This document shows, piece by piece, positions 4,773 to 5,016 of a DNA stretch of 5,016 bases. The DNA lies in NCBI GenBank assembly GCA_016789295.1, contig JAEUQL010000323.1, positions 1 to 5,016 on the forward strand, written 5' to 3'. The stretch is from Blastocatellia bacterium. Its GTDB lineage: Bacteria > Acidobacteriota > Blastocatellia > Chloracidobacteriales > JADJPF01. Each line of letters begins with the position of its first letter. Position 1 is the stretch's first letter. A program made the translations under genes and the position numbers. The notes under the pieces are model-generated. The model worked only from the letters and a program-made list of their open reading frames with translations, did not search any database and was not told where the DNA came from.

Positions 4773-5016
4773 ATATTTCTGTAAAGAAAAAATCGCTAAT
4801 ATTGTAAAGCTAATATAGAGTAACACAAAATTTTGAGAAGATCCTTTATAAAGATTTTACTCAAATCAGAAATTTTAGTATCAAATGTAGATCGCTACTT
4901 CTACTCTAGAAAGTTTTGAGCAATTTATCATGCTAGCTCTTTTTTTGCAGCAAAAATATTTAGGTCTAATAGAAAATATAGTAGATATAACACTAGAAAA
5001 AAGTTGTTAAGCTTAA

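Larger units (their letters stand above)
4590..5016. other. AT-rich noncoding region with dispersed short motifs
   Basis: No gene is supportable on either strand; all frames are broken by frequent stops. The only open stretch entering from the right edge on the minus strand (5014-4928, 28 codons and a TGA) has no conserved feature. The base composition is visibly more AT-rich than the genes. It contains four same-strand copies of TTTTGAG (4603, 4633, 4831, 4914), five copies of TAGAGT or its complement (4725, 4737, 4751, 4816, 4903), the palindrome CTTTATAAAG (4844-4853), and a direct repeat GCTAATAT (4795-4802, 4810-4817). It should contain the small gene's promoter, but I see no convincing -35/-10 pair. 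Confidence 0.5.

Noticed and set aside
4603..4920. CRISPR-like array from the recurring short motifs
   Set aside because: The repeated units are only 6-10 bases and irregularly spaced, without the 23-45 base repeats and uniform spacers of a CRISPR array.
4930..4947. GCTAGC followed by a run of seven T on the plus strand, as a possible terminator
   Set aside because: The palindrome is only six bases with no room for a loop, so no stable terminator stem forms, and no plus-strand gene precedes it.
4928..5014. 28 open codons entering from the right edge on the minus strand, ending at TGA
   Set aside because: The product is low-complexity and hydrophobic, encoded by very AT-rich DNA. It is too short to distinguish from chance without sequence beyond the edge.

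Overview
The window reads as part of a bacterial surface-polysaccharide (O-antigen, capsule or similar glycan) gene cluster, with every supported gene on the minus strand. The organism cannot be named from sequence alone. The DNA is moderately AT-rich, genes are tightly packed, ribosome-binding sites are strong and bacterial (GGAGGTGA), and the sugar-nucleotide chemistry fits a Gram-negative, possibly aquatic, bacterium. That lifestyle and lineage guess is inference.

Reading in the direction of transcription (right to left), the right end (4574-5016) is about 440 bases of very AT-rich DNA with no supportable gene. It is rich in short repeated motifs and inverted repeats. It leads into a small gene (4274-4573) for a 99-residue protein resembling dimeric alpha+beta-barrel proteins of the muconolactone-isomerase/YCII type. 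A long two-tier hairpin (4206-4253) follows its stop codon. A 315-base gap (3959-4273) containing several dyad symmetries then separates it from a four-gene run.

The four-gene run is: a putative GT-A-fold glycosyltransferase (2939-3958); two tandem, clearly paralogous radical SAM enzymes with an N-terminal Twitch-type auxiliary cluster domain (1650-2942 and 322-1596); and the first 105 codons of an FdtA/QdtA/WxcM-like dTDP-sugar 3,4-ketoisomerase (315 to the left edge). The first two genes overlap by 4 bases. The two radical SAM genes are 53 bases apart, and the isomerase starts 6 bases after the second one stops. This looks like one operon that continues beyond the left edge.

The working model is inference. 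The isomerase makes a 3-keto-6-deoxy dTDP-sugar destined for a 3-amino sugar (Fuc3N/Qui3N type). The glycosyltransferase builds the glycan. The twin radical SAM enzymes carry out an unknown radical modification, perhaps on a sugar nucleotide or a glycan, as the Twitch-domain enzyme BtrN does on an aminocyclitol. The duplicated radical SAM pair in a sugar operon is the most interesting item in the window.
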